NCBI GenBank assembly: GCA_947258835.1
Contig: CAMYJY010000134.1
Location: 1-7,659 of the forward strand
DNA: 7,659 nucleotides
Direction: 5' to 3'
Source of the DNA: an uncultured Pirellulales bacterium
Lineage (GTDB): Bacteria; Planctomycetota; Planctomycetia; Pirellulales; Lacipirellulaceae
Below are positions 6,018 to 7,659 of this stretch, one piece after another. The notes under the pieces are model-generated. The model made no database searches, was not told where the DNA came from, and saw only the letters and a list, made by a program, of their open reading frames with translations. Every line of letters begins with the position of its first letter. Position 1 is the first letter of the stretch. The position numbers and the translations under genes are program-made.

Positions 6018-6158
6018 TTACTTTACTTTCTTAAAGTGAAAACAGGTATACCCAGTGCTAGCCGGTTTGGGCCGGAAAAGCCCGCTCCATCCGCGTCTCA
6101 ACCAGGTTTCGTTGTGAGCCGCCGCGGTGGTTGTTTTCTCTGGCTTTACCGGCTTCAT
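6018..6158 (-). CDS. Possible 46-residue small protein, translationally coupled to the next gene
   Basis: An ATG at 6158 opens a frame of 46 codons ending in TAA at 6018. One base then separates the stop from the ATG of the membrane protein (TAAAATG). AGGG stands five bases before the start. The product is basic: it begins MKPVKPEKTTT, contains WLRRGWSGLF in the middle, and ends CFHFKKVK. No signal peptide or membrane segment is evident and I recognise no family. The tight junction and the lack of a Shine-Dalgarno for the downstream gene favour a real coupled leader or small gene. A chance frame in a 170-base gap remains quite possible. Confidence 0.4.
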   Translation of the reverse strand: MKPVKPEKTTTAAAHNETWLRRGWSGLFRPKPASTGYTCFHFKKVK

Positions 6159-6188
6159 GGGGGCCCTATTTTCAGTTTGAGTTGCTTT

Positions 6189-7136
6189 CTATTTAGTCTC
6201 CAACCAAGCTTGGATTACCCGTCCCACCTTTTCCAGCGAGGCCGCCGAGCAACGACCCGGGGCGTCCGACGTTGTGTGCCAGTAGCGATTGGAGCGATCG
6301 GGATACTCGAAGTCGATGACATCACAGACGGGGATCTGGGCAATTTTGTTGAGCGGCAGATGATCGTCTTGGACCATGTACTTGGCGCGCGGGATAAATT
6401 CTGGCACACCCAAACGCTCGGCCGTGGCCCAGATCTCTTGGGTGATTTTTCGGGTTTGGGGCCAGGTCATGCTGTGCTGTTCCTGATACAGGCTCAGTTT
6501 GGCGTCTGCCACCATGTCCAGCAGCACGCCGCCCACGTACTGATGGTTGGGCGGCTGATCTCGATATTGTTCGGCAAACCATGTACTACCGAGAAAATAA
6601 CGATCCCGCGGCTCTTGGTAGACCAGCTCTTCCGCATCAAAAAACACAAAGTCCAGCCCGTGGTGCTGGGGCAATTGAGCTGCCTGCCGCCCCAGTTCCA
6701 GCAACAGGGCCACGCCGCTGGCACCATCATTGGCCCCCAAAAATACCCCTTCGCGGCGGCGCCGCGGATGGGGATCTCGGTCAGGTAGCGGGCGGGTGTC
6801 GTAATGGGCGCAGAGTAGCAGCCGCTGCTGCGATGCGGGATGCCACTCCACAATCAAATTGGCCAGGGAAACGGGGCGGCCATGGAGCGGGTGGGGCACC
6901 TCAAACCGTTGGTAGCTGACTTGGGCCCCCAGCTCGGTAAAGTGTTTTTCTAAATATTGCTGCTGCTGGAGCATCCCCGGGCTACCACTCATGCGACTGC
7001 CCAGTGCGCACAGCTCACGCAAATGCCGGTAGGCCCGCTGGCCATCAAACTCGGCCGCCAGCACAGCGCCAGGAATGTGCGCGGTGCCGCACAACGCCAG
7101 GGTCCACATCAAGCAGTAGTGGGGTAAGGAACGCAT
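6189..7136 (-). CDS. Secreted M28-family zinc enzyme, glutaminyl-peptide cyclotransferase type
   Basis: The likely role is cyclising N-terminal glutamine of exported peptides to pyroglutamate; an aminopeptidase activity is the alternative within M28. From the ATG at 7136 it has 315 residues. Residues 1-27 form a Sec signal peptide (hydrophobic 8-26, probable cleavage after VLA). The M28 metal and active-site pattern appears in order: His111 in CAHYDT, Asp137 in GANDGASG, Glu169-Glu170 in FFDAEE, Asp207 in LLDM, Asp257-Asp258-His259 in QDDHLPLN, and Trp286-His287 in YWHTTSD. The QDDH and WHT motifs match human glutaminyl cyclase, whose zinc ligands are Asp, Glu and His at the corresponding places, and favour the cyclase branch. 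An in-frame TTG at 7289 would add 51 residues and bury the signal peptide, so it was rejected. No clear Shine-Dalgarno is seen. The soluble enzyme should act in the periplasm. Confidence 0.88.
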   Translation of the reverse strand: MRSLPHYCLMWTLALCGTAHIPGAVLAAEFDGQRAYRHLRELCALGSRMSGSPGMLQQQQYLEKHFTELGAQVSYQRFEVPHPLHGRPVSLANLIVEWHPASQQRLLLCAHYDTRPLPDRDPHPRRRREGVFLGANDGASGVALLLELGRQAAQLPQHHGLDFVFFDAEELVYQEPRDRYFLGSTWFAEQYRDQPPNHQYVGGVLLDMVADAKLSLYQEQHSMTWPQTRKITQEIWATAERLGVPEFIPRAKYMVQDDHLPLNKIAQIPVCDVIDFEYPDRSNRYWHTTSDAPGRCSAASLEKVGRVIQAWLETK

Positions 7137-7148
7137 GCCATCACTATA

Positions 7149-7200
7149 GGGCGATTTTCCCTCGCCCACGAGGGCAAAGCCGGCAGGGCCTGCCCCCGGC
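7149..7200 (-). promoter_or_regulatory. Two adjacent hairpins in the 5' leader of the M28 gene
   Basis: GGGCGA (7149-7154) and TCGCCC (7162-7167) form a perfect six-pair stem with a seven-base loop, ending 12 bases before the ATG at 7136. Just upstream, GCCG plus GCAGG (7179-7187) pair with CCTGC plus CGGC (7189-7193 and 7197-7200) around a three-base bulge. The minus-strand GAGGG lies in the first hairpin, more than 20 bases from the ATG, so it could reach the start codon only if the RNA folds. A regulatory role is speculative. Confidence 0.35.
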
Positions 7201-7280
7201 TTGAACGGGGGGCCGCCGGCCAAACAGCGAGCTACCGCTCGGATGGTACTTGCCTGCTTCTGTTGGGTGCGCACGCCAAG

Positions 7281-7365
7281 GAACCACAACGAAACAACGC
7301 AACGACGAACAGGGACTTAATTTTTCGTTTATTGATTCGTTGTTGCCGTTGTTTCGTCGTGGTTC
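7281..7365. repeat. Imperfect 30-bp inverted repeat with arms built of AACGA-like units
   Basis: The left arm (7281-7309) begins GAACCACAACGAAACAACG. The right arm (7336-7365) is its reverse complement except for two mismatches and one extra base. The 26-base loop is AT-rich (it contains TTAATTTTTCG). Each arm is itself composed of short units of the form AAC-RACG, so it resembles both a palindrome and a degenerate tandem repeat. No U tract follows on either strand, so it is not a typical terminator. It may be a dispersed palindromic element; no transposase is nearby. Confidence 0.85.
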
Positions 7366-7526
7366 AAATTATTTCCGTATATATCTTGTATCTATTTGGT
7401 TGCGGCTAGGCCGCGCTGGGCCCTTCGTGATGAAACAAAGTGTTTTTGGCAGCTAGCAGGTCATGGGGAGATTTACGATCCCGTTCCTGCATCCGGCCGC
7501 CGGAGCGGATCTCGTGGTTTGCTATA

Positions 7527-7659
7527 TTATGATGCCAGAATCTGGCCCACCTGTTCCAGCACCTGCCGGCAGTCCAGCTGGGACAAGTCGCCGGCGGGGG
7601 CTTGGAGGACATTGTTGCGTGCTAGGTGTGGTGGGTAGGGCCCGAAGCGGGTGGGGTCC
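7527..7659 (-). CDS. C-terminal end of an unidentified protein, cut by the window edge
   Basis: An open frame enters from the right edge and runs 43 codons to a TAA at 7527. It begins DPTRFGPYPPHLARNN and ends with an amphipathic helix-like stretch (QLDCRQVLEQVGQILAS). The regular helix pattern, the PPHLARNNVLQAPAGDL segment and the same orientation as all other genes argue for a real coding end; the other two minus-strand frames read as proline/arginine-rich noise. I cannot name the family. No start is visible because the gene begins outside the window. Confidence 0.55.
   Translation of the reverse strand, partial: DPTRFGPYPPHLARNNVLQAPAGDLSQLDCRQVLEQVGQILAS

Larger units (their letters stand above)
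7137..7526. other. Gene-free stretch upstream of the M28 enzyme
   Basis: No convincing gene lies here. From the right it holds a short hairpin (TCCGG, loop CCG, CCGGA at 7492-7504) after the stop of the partial gene, an AT-rich patch (7365-7400), the 30-bp inverted repeat (7281-7365), and two GC-rich hairpins (7149-7200). I could not identify a confident promoter for the M28 gene; the AT-rich patch is the likeliest place. A 28-codon frame (7406-7492, minus) has no Shine-Dalgarno and is not called. Confidence 0.6.

Noticed and set aside
7137..7289. 51-residue N-terminal extension of the M28 enzyme from TTG 7289
   Set aside because: It would begin inside the 30-bp inverted repeat, place sequence before a clear signal peptide, and run through two hairpins.
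7406..7492. 28-codon minus-strand frame as a leader peptide
   Set aside because: No Shine-Dalgarno, no coupling to a downstream gene, and unremarkable composition.

Overview
The window looks like chromosomal DNA from a planctomycete, probably a Pirellulales-type organism. This is inferred from family resemblance and gene order; there is no rRNA or other marker to fix it. The clues are a tig gene followed by two different clpP genes, a proline/alanine-rich lipoprotein with an N-terminal coiled coil, long weakly structured tails on conserved proteins, and several palindromic repeats between genes. All supported genes lie on the minus strand, so transcription runs from high to low coordinates.

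Right edge to middle (7659 to 5357): the last 43 codons of an unidentified gene enter from the right edge and stop at 7527. About 390 bases without a convincing gene follow, holding a near-perfect 30-bp inverted repeat (7281-7365) and two GC-rich hairpins just before the next start. Next come a secreted M28-family zinc enzyme of the glutaminyl-cyclase type (6189-7136), a possible 46-codon ORF (6018-6158) that stops one base before the next start, and a four-helix membrane protein of unknown function (5357-6016). A 14-bp perfect inverted repeat lies inside that last gene.

Middle (5356 to 5017): about 340 bases without a gene hold a 79-base REP-like palindromic element (5214-5292) and a good sigma70-type promoter (5117-5144) facing the tRNA.

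Left half (5016 to 1926): tRNA-Gly(GCC), a nine-T tract, trigger factor (tig), then clpP1 and clpP2. This is a protein-quality-control cluster: trigger factor meets nascent chains at the ribosome exit, and the two ClpP subunits form the chamber of an ATP-dependent protease. Both ClpPs keep the Ser-His-Asp triad but differ at the N-terminus, which suggests a mixed or two-ring protease. The partner ATPase (clpX or clpC) is not in the window.

Left end (1761 to 1): a 568-residue lipoprotein of unknown function, followed just after its stop by three tandem copies of a 17-bp repeat that reach the window edge.

I see no defence system, biosynthetic cluster, CRISPR array or complete insertion sequence. 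The least ordinary content is the non-coding palindromes, the coupled small ORF, the tandem ClpP pair and the degenerate prolyl-isomerase domain of trigger factor.
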